Shown here piece after piece: positions 24,305 to 32,282 of a DNA stretch of 64,000 nt. Each line of letters starts with the position of its first letter. Position 1 is the first letter of the stretch. This stretch comes from Klebsiella pneumoniae (GTDB lineage Bacteria; Pseudomonadota; Gammaproteobacteria; Eutrophobiales; Eutrophobiaceae), in the NCBI GenBank assembly GCA_945878555.1, contig CAMDWI010000005.1, positions 62,001 through 126,000 of the forward strand, given 5' to 3'. The notes under the pieces were generated by a model, which worked only from the letters and a program-made list of their open reading frames with translations, made no database searches and had not been told where the DNA came from. The translations under genes were made by a program, and so were the position numbers.

Positions 24305-26070
24305 GTTTTTTCTCCCTGGTCCCTGCCATGGTCACGTTGCTGGTACTGATACAGGAATTTTCTGCGTAACAGCCCACCCGGATCATCCGGGATACGCCGC
24401 AACCATTGTTCGGTGGCCTGCTTCTCTTCGTTCTGGGGCAATTCCTTTTCAGCCTGTTCCTGCTGTTTCTGCTCGGACTCCTGCTGCTGTTCCTCTTGTT
24501 GCTGCTCTTCCTGTTTTTGTTCTTCTTTCTGCTCGTTCTGGTTCTGGTCCTGCTGCTCTTTCTTCTCGTCCTGCTGTTCCTGTTTCTGCTGGTCCTGGTT
24601 TTGCTGCTGATTCTGCTGCTGGTTCTGTTCGTCCTTTTCCTGGTTCTCGTCCTTTTGCTGATCCTGCTGCTGATTCGGATCCTGCTTCTGCTCTTGTTGC
24701 TCCTGTTCCAGTTCCTTTTCCAGCAACTCCTTGTTGAACTTCGCGTCCTCATGCTCCGGATTGGCGGCCAGTACCTGATCGTACATCTTGATCGCCAGAT
24801 CATACTGGCCCTTGCGGGCAAGTGCATTACCGAGGTTATAGTTGTTCTCGATATCTTCCTGCGTCTTCAGTGTCTGGGCCGCCTTGTCATACTCGCCGGC
24901 GCGGTAATGGGCTGCACCTTTCCAGGACGGGTCCTCAAACAATTCGGCGGCCATTGCCGCATCACCCGCATCCAGCGCCTGCTTCGCACGTTGGTCCTGC
25001 CGCAACCACAGGCTGTCCCAGTCCAGTGCCTCGGCCTGTTGTGGCCAGGGCATCACGGCCAGTACCAGGACAATGATATAACCACGGCGGAATAACATGG
25101 CGGACAAGGGTATCAACAGCAACAGTAACCACGGCCCCTGTTCACGCCAGACATCGGTTTCAAATTCAGTCTCGTCCATATCACCCTCGGTCAGCGCCGC
25201 CGAGAAAAAACTGTCGAGTGTCTCGATATCGGAATCATCCAGACTGATGTGTGTATAGCGGCCACCACCCACGTCAGCCAGTTGCTGCAGTGGTGCCTCA
25301 TCCAGGACCGGCACGATGATGTTGTTCAGCTCATCAGTGAGAAAACCACCATCAGGTTTCGCAATCGGTGCGCCTTCGGCTGTGCCGACACCCATAATCG
25401 ACAGGCGGTAACCCGCCGCAGCTGCTGCGCGGGCGGCATCCTCTGCACGCCCAAAATCAACTTCGTCGGTAATCAGCAGGATATCCCCTTTTGCCGCACC
25501 GCCTTTTTTCAGCAACTCAATGGCCATCGTGATCGCAGTGCCGGTCTGGTTGCCTTGCACCGGCATAATATCGGTCGTCAGCGCCAGCAGTTGTGATTTG
25601 ATGGTTGCCACATCATCGGTCAGCGGCGTCACCGCAAACGCATCACCGGCATACACCAGCAATGCGGTCTGGCCCTCGGCGCGTTTGTCCAGAAAGTCAT
25701 TGATCTTGAACCGTGCGCGTTCGAGCCGTGTCGGCTGGATATCGGCGGCATCCATCGACCGCGACAAGTCCAGCGCAACAACGAGCGCTGTACGTGTGCT
25801 GAATACCGGTTGTGGCATTTTTTCCCACACCGGTCCGGCAAGGGCGAGTATGGCCAGCGTGCCACAGAGACCCAGCAACACTGAAGGCAAGGTTCCGCGT
25901 GCAGTGGTATTGCCAACCAGGATATACGGCAGTAACTGGCGATCAACAACGGCCTCCCAGCTGCGACTGATCAGTGTGCTTCTGGCCATCTGCAGCAATA
26001 GCCACAACAGCGGGATAAAACCGAGCAACCACCAGGGACGGAGAAAATGGAACTGTTCGAGCCCGCTCAT
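24298..26070 (-). CDS. batB: BatB/BatC fusion: von Willebrand A domain plus TPR protein
   Basis: 590 residues. Membrane segments bracket a VWA domain (about 90-300) with the MIDAS start ALDLSRSMDAADIQPTRLER. A second part (about 350-470) has TPR-like text, IENNYNLGNALARKGQYDLA and IKMYDQVLAANPEHEDAKFN, corresponding to BatC. Residues about 470-565 are almost only Q, E, K, D and N, an extreme low-complexity tail. A BatB-BatC fusion is known in some bacteria. Confidence 0.88.
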   Translation of the reverse strand: MSGLEQFHFLRPWWLLGFIPLLWLLLQMARSTLISRSWEAVVDRQLLPYILVGNTTARGTLPSVLLGLCGTLAILALAGPVWEKMPQPVFSTRTALVVALDLSRSMDAADIQPTRLERARFKINDFLDKRAEGQTALLVYAGDAFAVTPLTDDVATIKSQLLALTTDIMPVQGNQTGTAITMAIELLKKGGAAKGDILLITDEVDFGRAEDAARAAAAAGYRLSIMGVGTAEGAPIAKPDGGFLTDELNNIIVPVLDEAPLQQLADVGGGRYTHISLDDSDIETLDSFFSAALTEGDMDETEFETDVWREQGPWLLLLLIPLSAMLFRRGYIIVLVLAVMPWPQQAEALDWDSLWLRQDQRAKQALDAGDAAMAAELFEDPSWKGAAHYRAGEYDKAAQTLKTQEDIENNYNLGNALARKGQYDLAIKMYDQVLAANPEHEDAKFNKELLEKELEQEQQEQKQDPNQQQDQQKDENQEKDEQNQQQNQQQNQDQQKQEQQDEKKEQQDQNQNEQKEEQKQEEQQQEEQQQESEQKQQEQAEKELPQNEEKQATEQWLRRIPDDPGGLLRRKFLYQYQQRDHGRDQGEKTW

Positions 26071-27056
26071 GCGACGCGCCTCGTGTAGTGATAAAACAGC
26101 AGGCTGGACATGAGCAACACCGACAGCGACAGCGGCCAGAAGTACAGCGACTTCATCGGCCGGAACCGTTTCACATCCTGCTCTATCGGTTCGAGCTCAT
26201 CCAGTATCGCGTAGATCTGCTCCAGCTCTTCGGTATCACGGGCGCGGAAATAGCGGCCACCGGTCGTCTCCGCAATCTCGGTCAACGCCTTTTCATCAAG
26301 GTCTGCTGACGGGTTTACCTTGCGCGAACCGAAAAACGATTCGACGACCATTTCATCTGCACCTATGCCTATTGTGTAGATCTTCAGTCCTTCACTGGCC
26401 GCGAGTCTGGCCGCATCAATCGGCTCAACCTCACCGGCGGAATTTGCACCATCGGTCAGCAGGATCAGGATCCGGTTCGAGTTTTTCTGTTCACGCAGGC
26501 GTTTGACGGCCAGACCAATGCCGTCTCCGATCGCGGTGGCACGCCCGGCCAGACCTATGACGGTTTCATACAGCAGTGTCTTCACCGTCTCGCGATCCAG
26601 AGACAGTGGCGCCTGCAGGTAGGCGCGATCACCAAACAGGATGAGACCAATACGATCACCAACCCGCCGATCAATAAAGTCACCGGCGACATATTTCAGT
26701 GCGGTCAATCTGTCTACCCGCTGGTCGCGGATGACAAAGTCTTCTTCCTGCATACTGCCGGACAGGTCGACGACCAGCATCATGTCACGGCCACTGACCG
26801 GCAATTCGATAAACTCACCCAGCCACTGTGGCCGCATCGCGGCGAGTATCAACAATAACCAGGCCAGCGTCGCCAGCACACCGCGCCAGGCAGTGGACAT
26901 GCGGTGCTGGCCATAGCGGGACTGTGCGGCAAACTCCTCCAGAAACGGAACGCGTAAAGCCGCCTCACGGTTCGATGTGCTGGCACCACTGAAATAACGG
27001 ACCACCAGCGGTAACGGCAGCAACAACAACATCATCGGCCATTCAAACTGAATCAT
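26067..27056 (-). CDS. batA: BatA: membrane-anchored von Willebrand A protein
   Basis: 329 residues with N-terminal and C-terminal membrane helices around a VWA domain. The MIDAS motif lies in LVVDLSGSMQEEDFVIRDQR (D-x-S-x-S), with T and D contributions in LLTDGANSAGE. It overlaps both neighbours by 4 bases. The Bat proteins are thought to work with MoxR in envelope maintenance under stress. Confidence 0.9.
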   Translation of the reverse strand: MIQFEWPMMLLLLPLPLVVRYFSGASTSNREAALRVPFLEEFAAQSRYGQHRMSTAWRGVLATLAWLLLILAAMRPQWLGEFIELPVSGRDMMLVVDLSGSMQEEDFVIRDQRVDRLTALKYVAGDFIDRRVGDRIGLILFGDRAYLQAPLSLDRETVKTLLYETVIGLAGRATAIGDGIGLAVKRLREQKNSNRILILLTDGANSAGEVEPIDAARLAASEGLKIYTIGIGADEMVVESFFGSRKVNPSADLDEKALTEIAETTGGRYFRARDTEELEQIYAILDELEPIEQDVKRFRPMKSLYFWPLSLSVLLMSSLLFYHYTRRVA

Positions 27057-27544
27057 CGGCGCTTACCTGTACCAACCTGCTCTATCCACTGCTGGCAATA
27101 CTGCAATACCTGCTCAGCCTCGGCGGCATCAACCGAGCGGCGATACGGTGCCTCGGACAACAGCCTTCCGCTACCGGTACTGAAATTCTGCTGTGCAGTC
27201 TGGTGATCGAGAAACTCCAGCCAGGCCTGTCCGGTCAGGCTGGCCACTTCGGTGCGCGGGTACAGGCTGATACTGAGTCGACGCAACAGGACAGACAGTT
27301 GCTGTAACAACTCCAGCGGGTCCTTGTCTGACTGGTAACGGGCAACGATGAGTTGCAGTTGTTCACGCGCCATACGCGTCGCGGACAGTTTCAGCTGGCG
27401 GTTATGTCGGTACAACCAGATACCACCCGCCACGGCGGCAATGATCAAAGCGGCCAGTATCCACCAGCCGGGCGCAGGCGGCCAGAACGGAATGTCTCCG
27501 GGCAGATGGATGTCGCGCAGGGCGAGGTCTTTCGGCTCGGTCAT
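27053..27544 (-). CDS. DUF4381 family membrane protein
   Basis: 163 residues. IHLPGDIPFWPPAPGWWILA begins the DUF4381 pattern (W-P-x-x-P-G-W-W), followed by one membrane helix (ALIIAAVAGGIWLY) and a cytoplasmic helical part with LYPRTEVASLTGQAWLEFLD. It stands where the moxR-DUF58-DUF4381-batA order is expected and is coupled on both sides by 4-base overlaps. Confidence 0.88.
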   Translation of the reverse strand: MTEPKDLALRDIHLPGDIPFWPPAPGWWILAALIIAAVAGGIWLYRHNRQLKLSATRMAREQLQLIVARYQSDKDPLELLQQLSVLLRRLSISLYPRTEVASLTGQAWLEFLDHQTAQQNFSTGSGRLLSEAPYRRSVDAAEAEQVLQYCQQWIEQVGTGKRR

Positions 27545-28479
27545 TTCATTGCATTCGCGGTCATGCCGGTTTTCAGAACCTGCAAGGGTTCATCCACCGT
27601 TGAACAGGAGATCAGGAAAATATTGCTCATCCGTGACAGACGTTGCAGGCGATCATTATGGCGCTGGAAACGTTCCCGGTAGCGATCGGTATAGCTGCGA
27701 TCAAATGTGTCTATCGACAGTTCATTGCGACCGTCGCTGAGCCGGTATTCACCACCTCGCGGCAACGCTTCCTCCAGCGGGTCGCGCACAAAGATCATAA
27801 TTACATCATTGTGTTTGCTGAGGCGGATAATCTGGTTTTCATCCGTGTCATTCAGATAACGAAAATCACTGATGAGAAAGATCATGCTGCCGGGACGGGT
27901 TACCCGGCGCAGGCGGATCAGCTCGCGGCCTATCGCACCCTTGTCGGCCTGGGCCTGATACGGATCCTGCCAGGCGGGATGGTCGACCAGCTTGTTGATA
28001 AAGCGCAGCACGCCGGTCTTGCCGCGGTGGGGCTTCAGCTCATGGCTGACGGTTTCGGAAAAGATCACACCGCCAAGACGATCACCATGGTGCACGGCGC
28101 TCCAGGCCAGCAACCCGGCCAGATGCGAGGCCATCACTGATTTGAACTTGCCGCGTGTAGCAAAAAACATGGGTGCGCGCAGGTCCACCCACAGGAATAC
28201 CGGTCGCTCACGCTCTTCACGAAACAGCTTGGTATGGGTCTTGCCGGTTCGGGCAGTGACCCGCCAGTCGATATTGCGGATGTCATCACCTGGCTGGTAC
28301 AACCTGGATTCGTCAAACTCCATGCCCCGACCCTTGAACGGCGACTGGTAGTTACCGGCCTGACGCGCGAGGATCTTGCCCGGGCTCAGCGGGATCAACG
28401 CCGAGTACCGGTTCAGGCTGACGATGGCCGGAACGGTAATCTGTACGGCGTCGTTGACCAGGGGCTTGCGTGCTTGCAT
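27541..28479 (-). CDS. DUF58 family protein
   Basis: 312 residues with the DUF58 core: SPFKGRGMEFDESRLYQPGD and DIRNIDWRVTARTGKTHTKL near residues 48-85, then a VWA-like fold (VFLWVDLRAPMFF, IFLISDFRYLND). No membrane helix. Usually encoded beside MoxR and thought to act with it. Starts on the last base of the moxR stop (TGATG-type junction). Confidence 0.9.
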   Translation of the reverse strand: MQARKPLVNDAVQITVPAIVSLNRYSALIPLSPGKILARQAGNYQSPFKGRGMEFDESRLYQPGDDIRNIDWRVTARTGKTHTKLFREERERPVFLWVDLRAPMFFATRGKFKSVMASHLAGLLAWSAVHHGDRLGGVIFSETVSHELKPHRGKTGVLRFINKLVDHPAWQDPYQAQADKGAIGRELIRLRRVTRPGSMIFLISDFRYLNDTDENQIIRLSKHNDVIMIFVRDPLEEALPRGGEYRLSDGRNELSIDTFDRSYTDRYRERFQRHNDRLQRLSRMSNIFLISCSTVDEPLQVLKTGMTANAMK

Positions 28480-29447
28480 CAGGGTACGGCGATACGCGCT
28501 ATCAGTTCAGAGATGACCTTGTCCGTGGTGATACCGTCGGCCTCGGCCTCATAATTCAGGATGAGGCGGTGCCGCATGACATCAAAGGCAAGTTCCTGGA
28601 TGTCCTCAGGTAATACGTAATCGCGACCCGCCAGCCAGGCATGGGCACGGGCGCAACGATCCAGTGTAATCGTGGCACGCGGACTCGCACCGTACTGGAT
28701 CCATTCAGCGAGGTCGGAACCGTAGACGCCCGGATTACGTGACGCCAGTACCAGCTGGATCAGATACTGCTGCAACTCATCGGACATGTGCGTGTCCAGC
28801 ACCTCTTCGCGTGCGGCGAAGATAACGTCCTGTGACAAGGGGGTATACGCGGCGGAGTTTGGTGTGTAATTGCGTCGCGCCTCGACCCGTGACAGATCCA
28901 GGATCTTCTTTTCCTCGTCGGCCTTCGGATAGGTGATGCTCACGTGTAACAGGAAGCGATCCAGCTGTGCCTCCGGCAGCGGGTAGGTACCCTCCTGCTC
29001 TATCGGGTTCTGCGTTGCCATCACCAGAAACAGCTCGGGCAACTTGTAGGTATCCTTGCCGACAGTTATCTGGCGCTCAGCCATCGCCTCCAGCAGAGCT
29101 GACTGCACCTTGGCCGGGGCGCGGTTGATTTCATCGGCCAGCACGAGGTTATGGAACAGGGGACCCTGCTGGAAATGGAAAGAGCCATCCTGCGGTCGGT
29201 AGATCTCGGTGCCGGTCAGGTCGGCGGGCAACAGATCCGGCGTAAACTGGATTCGGTGAAAATCACCGTGAATGCCTTCACCGAGCACCTTGATTGCACG
29301 TGTTTTTGCCAGTCCAGGCGCACCCTCGACCAGCAGGTGTCCGTCGGCGAGCAGCGCCAGCAACAAGCGGTTGATCAGCACTTCCTGGCCGATAATCTGC
29401 TGGCGGATATAATCCTGAAGTTTGTGTATTCCTGGTAATACTGACAT
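28479..29447 (-). CDS. MoxR-family AAA+ ATPase
   Basis: 322 residues from ATG 29447, with AAGGA 7 bases upstream; a longer in-frame start at 29507 lacks support. Walker A is GAPGLAKTRAIKVLGEG; Walker B is LVLADEINRAPAKVQSALLE, followed by sensor 1 MATQNPIEQEGTYPLPEAQL. MoxR proteins are chaperone-like ATPases that activate VWA-containing partners. First gene of the six-gene operon 29447-22574. Confidence 0.93.
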   Translation of the reverse strand: MSVLPGIHKLQDYIRQQIIGQEVLINRLLLALLADGHLLVEGAPGLAKTRAIKVLGEGIHGDFHRIQFTPDLLPADLTGTEIYRPQDGSFHFQQGPLFHNLVLADEINRAPAKVQSALLEAMAERQITVGKDTYKLPELFLVMATQNPIEQEGTYPLPEAQLDRFLLHVSITYPKADEEKKILDLSRVEARRNYTPNSAAYTPLSQDVIFAAREEVLDTHMSDELQQYLIQLVLASRNPGVYGSDLAEWIQYGASPRATITLDRCARAHAWLAGRDYVLPEDIQELAFDVMRHRLILNYEAEADGITTDKVISELIARIAVP

Positions 29448-29669
29448 CTGTCTATTCCTTAATCTGATTGATTCGAGAACCACTGACTGTAGATACCGGT
29501 ACATCACGGACCTGTCTCGCCGGATCCGGTGCGAGCCTCCCTATAATATATGATCCGGCAAGAACCTGATAAGGTTCTTGTTGTCAGACCGGGCAGGTCC
29601 AGCGCACCCTATGACCGGCAAACCGGGATAAAGTGCTTGACCGTACCTGACGACGTGCTAAAAAGACTA

Positions 29670-30032
29670 ATGATGACACCCGCCACACTGAATACAATAC
29701 TGAATACTGCCCCGATGATCATCCAGGGCGCGGGTAAACTGCTGCGCCTGATCCGCGAACGCGAGGACGAGACGACTACCGAAAAGGAAAGTCTGCCAGT
29801 GACCGTCGAGGGCCTGAAACTACAGGTTAAACAGATAGAGGCCAGCCTGCATGAGAACTATCGCTCCGACGTCGAACAGATCCGGTTGATAGAACAACTG
29901 GCCAAACAGAATGAATCGCTGGCGGAGACGCTGAAGCAGACTTACCGGAAGATTACGGTGTTGACGTACCTGTCGGTGATTGCGTTGGCGATTTCGGTTA
30001 CTGCGATAGTAATGCTGCGGGTAGATGGTTAG
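29670..30032 (+). CDS. hypothetical coiled-coil protein with C-terminal membrane anchor
   Basis: 120 residues from ATG 29670 (MMTPATLNTILNTAPMIIQG). Residues about 50-95 are strongly charged with heptad character (VEGLKLQVKQIEASLHENYR), and the last 25 residues form a membrane helix (LTYLSVIALAISVTAIVML). No family recognised. The frame is open back to 29550 but without a good start context. Confidence 0.6.
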   Translation: MMTPATLNTILNTAPMIIQGAGKLLRLIREREDETTTEKESLPVTVEGLKLQVKQIEASLHENYRSDVEQIRLIEQLAKQNESLAETLKQTYRKITVLTYLSVIALAISVTAIVMLRVDG

Positions 30033-30044
30033 TATTTCATGATT

Positions 30045-30076
30045 CCGGAGAACCGCACGCAAGTGCGGCTCCCCGG
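30045..30076. terminator. hairpin between convergent genes
   Basis: GGAGAACCGCAC-GCAA-GTGCGGCTCCCC forms a long stem with one mismatch. It lies between the coiled-coil gene (plus) and the peroxiredoxin gene (minus). No T-run follows on either strand, so termination is likely but not typical. Confidence 0.45.
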
Positions 30077-30092
30077 CATGATGACAGTTGAT

Positions 30093-30575
30093 TTACAGAC
30101 TGGCCAGGATATGGTCGGCGGAGCTGACCTTGAACTCGCCAGGGGCCTCAATATGCAGCTGGGTCACTACACCATTGTCGACAACCAGTGCAAACCGCTT
30201 CCCGCGCATACCCATACCAAAACCGGTTGCATCCAGTTCCAGACCGAGTGCACGGGCGTACTCACCGTTACCGTCCGACAATAACAGGACCTTGTCACCG
30301 GCATGACAGGACTCGCCCCAGGCACCCATGACAAACACGTCATTGACGGCCATACACGCTATCGTATCAATACCTTTCTTTTTCAGCTCACCGGCGTGGT
30401 CGATAAAGCCCGGCAGATGCTGCTTCGAACAGGTCGGGGTAAACGCACCCGGCACGGAGAACAGCACAACCTTCTTGTCGGTAAACAGTTCCTTCGCGCT
30501 ATAGGCGCCCGGACCGTCTGCCTTCATTATCTTGAATACACCATCCGGCATCTTGTCGCCAATTTTTATAGTCAC
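30093..30575 (-). CDS. peroxiredoxin (Prx5 type)
   Basis: 160 residues. The peroxidatic Cys is in VPGAFTPTCSKQHLPGFIDH, the hallmark P-x-x-x-T/S-x-x-C of the Prx5 group, with the supporting Arg in GMRGKRFALVVDNG. Other Cys (CMAVND, GESCHAG) could resolve. It reduces peroxides using glutathione/glutaredoxin or thioredoxin. Monocistronic. Confidence 0.92.
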   Translation of the reverse strand: MTIKIGDKMPDGVFKIMKADGPGAYSAKELFTDKKVVLFSVPGAFTPTCSKQHLPGFIDHAGELKKKGIDTIACMAVNDVFVMGAWGESCHAGDKVLLLSDGNGEYARALGLELDATGFGMGMRGKRFALVVDNGVVTQLHIEAPGEFKVSSADHILASL

Positions 30576-30629
30576 ATCAATCTCCTTTTAAAGATTTACT
30601 TCAGGTTGTGGTTAAATCGGGGGGGCCTG

Positions 30630-32135
30630 TCAGGGCAGACCCAGGCTGTTATCAAACAGCAAGTTCAGTGTGTATCTTATCCCGAAACCGGTCGTATCGG
30701 TCGGGATATGTGCCAGTCCGCCCTTGTTCCGGCTGCTGGACAGGTCCATATGGACCCAGGGCGTATCGTGTTTGACGAAACGTTGCAGGAAACGTGCGGC
30801 CAGGATGTGGTCGGCATTACCTTCGAGCGCACACTGCTTTACATCGGCAATATCACTCTTTAGTGCATCGTCATAATCCTCATCCAGCGGGAACGGCCAC
30901 ACACGTTCACCACTGTCCACACCGGCCTTGATCAATTTGTGGATAGACCCTTGCCGGTTTGTAAAGACCCCACTGTAGGCCGTACCAACTGAATAAACAC
31001 AGGCACCTGTCAGCGTAGCATAATCAATCAACAACGCGGGTTTCTGTTCGGTGGCATACACCAGCGTATCAGCCAGCACCATCCGGCCCTCGGCATCGGT
31101 ATGGATGATTTCAATGGTGGTCCCGTCCGAGGCCGTCACCACATCGTTTGGTTTGTAGGCCAGAGGCCCGATATGGTTCATCGCCAGTGCCATCCAGCAA
31201 TCGACCTGAAAGTCGACCTTCAGCCGGGTGAGCGCGAGCAATGTACCCAGCACAACCGCACTGCCCTGCATGTCTTCATGCATGCCATACATGAACTTGG
31301 CCGGTTTCAGATTGGTACCACCGGTATCATAACAGATACCCTTGCCGACCAGCGCGAGACCGGATTTTGCAGCTGACTTTTTCGCCGGGGTATAACGCAG
31401 ATGCACGATACCGGCATCGGCGACCGGACTGCCCTGCGCGACGGCGAGGAACGCACCGGCCTTTTTCTGCTTCAGTGCCGCGATATTGTGGAACGTCAGT
31501 TTCCAGCCATGTTGTTTGGCCAGTGTCCGGATAGTGGACAGATACTCGGTCGGGGTCAGCTGGTTCGGCGGCAGGATGCTGAGATAACGGCACAAGGCAT
31601 TACCCTCGGCCTCGGCCAGCGTGCGCCGGTATCCGTCCTTTTCTACATGACCAAATATGTCGAGTTGTTTGACCGGCTTTGCAGTGGCCGGTTTGCTCTT
31701 GAAGTTGGGCATATCGACCGAGGCTGCCGCCGCAGCAGCGACGATCGCCTCGCCTGTACGCTGGCGTTGCGATGCATTAAAGCCACTAATATCCACTGCG
31801 ATATGACGTGACTTTGCACTTTTGTGCGCAGCAACGAGCTTGCGGGCAAGTGTCAGCAGTTCAAAACTTGTCAGATCCGGTTTGATACAGGCATAGGCAA
31901 CCCGCGAACTGATCGTGTTCGGCAGATCAGCTACATGAACCTCTGTCCCGGCCTTGATGCCTTCGGCCAGATCCAGTCGGGAGATCAAACGATGCAGATA
32001 CGGGAACTGATCATGACGCGCGCGTGCTGTGGGTGCCGGTTCAGGAAACAAAACTATCCAGTTTTTCAGTTTGTCGACCTGATCTGGTGCAGCCGCTTGC
32101 TGATTCTGTCGGATTTTGAAGTCGAATTTAATCAT
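30630..32135 (-). CDS. M17 leucyl aminopeptidase family protein
   Basis: 501 residues from ATG 32135 (MIKFDFKIRQNQQ); the in-frame start at 32258 lies in the aceE promoter side and is rejected. Catalytic-domain motifs: LVGKGICYDTGGTNLKPAKF with the metal Lys/Asp, MHEDMQGSAVVLGTLLAL, and IIHTDAEGRMVLADTLVYAT. The usual F in GKGITFD is CYD here. It removes N-terminal residues from peptides in the cytoplasm. Divergent from aceE. Confidence 0.9.
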   Translation of the reverse strand: MIKFDFKIRQNQQAAAPDQVDKLKNWIVLFPEPAPTARARHDQFPYLHRLISRLDLAEGIKAGTEVHVADLPNTISSRVAYACIKPDLTSFELLTLARKLVAAHKSAKSRHIAVDISGFNASQRQRTGEAIVAAAAAASVDMPNFKSKPATAKPVKQLDIFGHVEKDGYRRTLAEAEGNALCRYLSILPPNQLTPTEYLSTIRTLAKQHGWKLTFHNIAALKQKKAGAFLAVAQGSPVADAGIVHLRYTPAKKSAAKSGLALVGKGICYDTGGTNLKPAKFMYGMHEDMQGSAVVLGTLLALTRLKVDFQVDCWMALAMNHIGPLAYKPNDVVTASDGTTIEIIHTDAEGRMVLADTLVYATEQKPALLIDYATLTGACVYSVGTAYSGVFTNRQGSIHKLIKAGVDSGERVWPFPLDEDYDDALKSDIADVKQCALEGNADHILAARFLQRFVKHDTPWVHMDLSSSRNKGGLAHIPTDTTGFGIRYTLNLLFDNSLGLP

Positions 32136-32282
32136 AACTTGTCGAGACCATATGGTTTTTTTTCTGGTAAAATGCCGGGCAGGATAATAAATATTATCCG
32201 GACACGGTAGGTTAAATCCTGTTTGAATTACCGTTAAACTTGCGTTTAATACTATCATTTTTCCATCGACAATGGTGTAGAC

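Noticed and set aside
24406..25095. Leucine-rich plus-strand ORF opposite batB
   Set aside because: It is the complement of the Q/E/K-rich codons of the BatB/C tail; low-complexity antisense shadow.
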